Shown here in pieces: positions 63,511-64,000 of a stretch of DNA of 64,000 nucleotides. Under the pieces are notes generated by a model. That model saw only the letters and a list, made by a program, of their open reading frames with translations, was not told the DNA's origin and did not search any database. The first letter of the stretch is position 1. Every line of letters begins with the position of its first letter. The DNA lies in the NCBI RefSeq assembly GCF_004115745.1, contig NZ_QXIL01000001.1:124001-188000 (forward strand), in the 5' to 3' direction. This DNA comes from Levilactobacillus suantsaii (GTDB lineage: Bacteria; Bacillota; Bacilli; Lactobacillales; Lactobacillaceae). The translations under genes were made by a program, and so were the position numbers.

Positions 63511-64000
63511 ATGCCAACCATTAAAAATGTCTGCGTCTTTTGCGGGTCCAACCACGGACTCGACCCGGCTTTCAAACGCCAAACTATCGCTTTGGGCGAG
63601 TCGCTCGCCGCTCATCACCACCCCGTGGTCTATGGTGGGGGCAAGGAAGGCCTGATGGGAACTATCGCCGATGCCACCCTAGCCGCTGGCGGTCAAGTCA
63701 TCGGCATCATCCCCACCTTTTTGAGTGAAATGAATCTGGCTAAAGACGGCTTAACACAACTGATTGAAACGGCCACTATGGATGAACGTAAGGACGAGAT
63801 GCTGCGGCAGTCCGACGCCTTTATCGTGTTGCCTGGCGGTTTTGGGACCTTTGAAGAGTTCACCACCATGCTGTCGTGGAGCCAACTCAACGTCCACCAA
63901 AAGCCCATCGCCCTCTTCAACATCAACCACTACTATGACAATCTGGTCGCCATGATGAAGACCTGTTGTGACCAGGGCTTCGCACCGCAGGAAAACCTCG
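63511..64000 (+). CDS. LOG-family (TIGR00730) protein, 5' part (runs off the right edge)
   Basis: The first 163 codons of a Lonely-guy-type Rossmann protein. VCVFCGSNHGLDPAF, VYGGGKEGLMGTIAD, and the signature PGGFGTFEEFTTMLSWSQL are visible. Family members are cytokinin-type nucleoside 5'-monophosphate phosphoribohydrolases; the bacterial substrate is usually unknown. The ATG has GGGGGT upstream, and a TATAAT is seen about 35 bases before it without a well-spaced -35. Confidence 0.85.
   Translation, partial: MPTIKNVCVFCGSNHGLDPAFKRQTIALGESLAAHHHPVVYGGGKEGLMGTIADATLAAGGQVIGIIPTFLSEMNLAKDGLTQLIETATMDERKDEMLRQSDAFIVLPGGFGTFEEFTTMLSWSQLNVHQKPIALFNINHYYDNLVAMMKTCCDQGFAPQENL

Overview
The window looks like chromosomal DNA of a Gram-positive bacterium of the Lactobacillaceae with moderately high GC, perhaps Levilactobacillus or a near relative; the genus is a guess. 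The evidence is the familiar lactobacilli gene order (trxB-galU-gpsA-lgt-hprK-pst-phoPR-prfB-secA-hpf-comF, groESL-rex-ydiF-tsaD-rimI-tsaB, rsmI-yabA-holB-yaaQ-tmk ... recR-ebfC-dnaX), strong AGGAGG ribosome sites, frequent GTG/TTG starts, and CIRCE, NrdR, Pho, cre and LexA-like sites of Firmicutes type. I see no insertion sequence, prophage, CRISPR array, tRNA or rRNA gene. Genes and sites were read by eye; no search was run.

Left to right: (1) 1-8,030, minus strand: 5' end of uvrB, an acetyltransferase, an HD hydrolase, thioredoxin reductase, UDP-glucose pyrophosphorylase, glycerol-3-phosphate dehydrogenase, lipoprotein diacylglyceryl transferase, HPr kinase and two small envelope proteins. 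(2) 8,206-16,758, minus: complete phosphate system pstS-C-A-B-B-phoU, preceded by a four-repeat Pho box, then phoPR and a MinJ-like PDZ membrane protein. (3) 16,882-25,360: prfB with its programmed +1 frameshift, secA, hpf, a doubly damaged comFA-comFC operon, yigZ and tagO with a hairpin-rich leader. (4) 25,770-30,698: lrgAB, a frameshifted TauE-type transporter facing an intact TetR regulator with a palindromic operator, and a KimA-like potassium importer. (5) 31,014-42,988: groESL with CIRCE, rex, the ABC-F protein YdiF, tsaD-rimI-tsaB, an acyl-ACP thioesterase, rsmI, yabA, holB, darA and tmk.

(6) 43,234-51,651 is the most unusual block: a six-gene minus-strand operon for a cellulose-like exopolysaccharide (GH8 lipoprotein, membrane protein, secreted DUF2334-like protein, GT2 synthase, BcsB-like protein, degenerate GGDEF protein). 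It sits between tmk and yaaL-recR, genes that are normally neighbours. The last protein has lost the GGDEF catalytic motif but keeps a correctly spaced RxxD inhibitory-site motif, so it looks like a cyclic-di-GMP receptor, comparable with PssE of Listeria. (7) 51,808-54,823: yaaL, recR, ebfC, dnaX. (8) 55,069-64,000: beta-glucuronidase with a divergent AraC regulator and a cre site, SRP RNA, tadA, an RsmC-like methyltransferase, the class Ib ribonucleotide reductase genes nrdHEF under two NrdR boxes, and the start of a LOG-family gene.

Three genes are broken (comFA, comFC, tauE), which suggests loss of natural transformation and of one anion or sulfur-compound exporter, unless these are sequencing errors.
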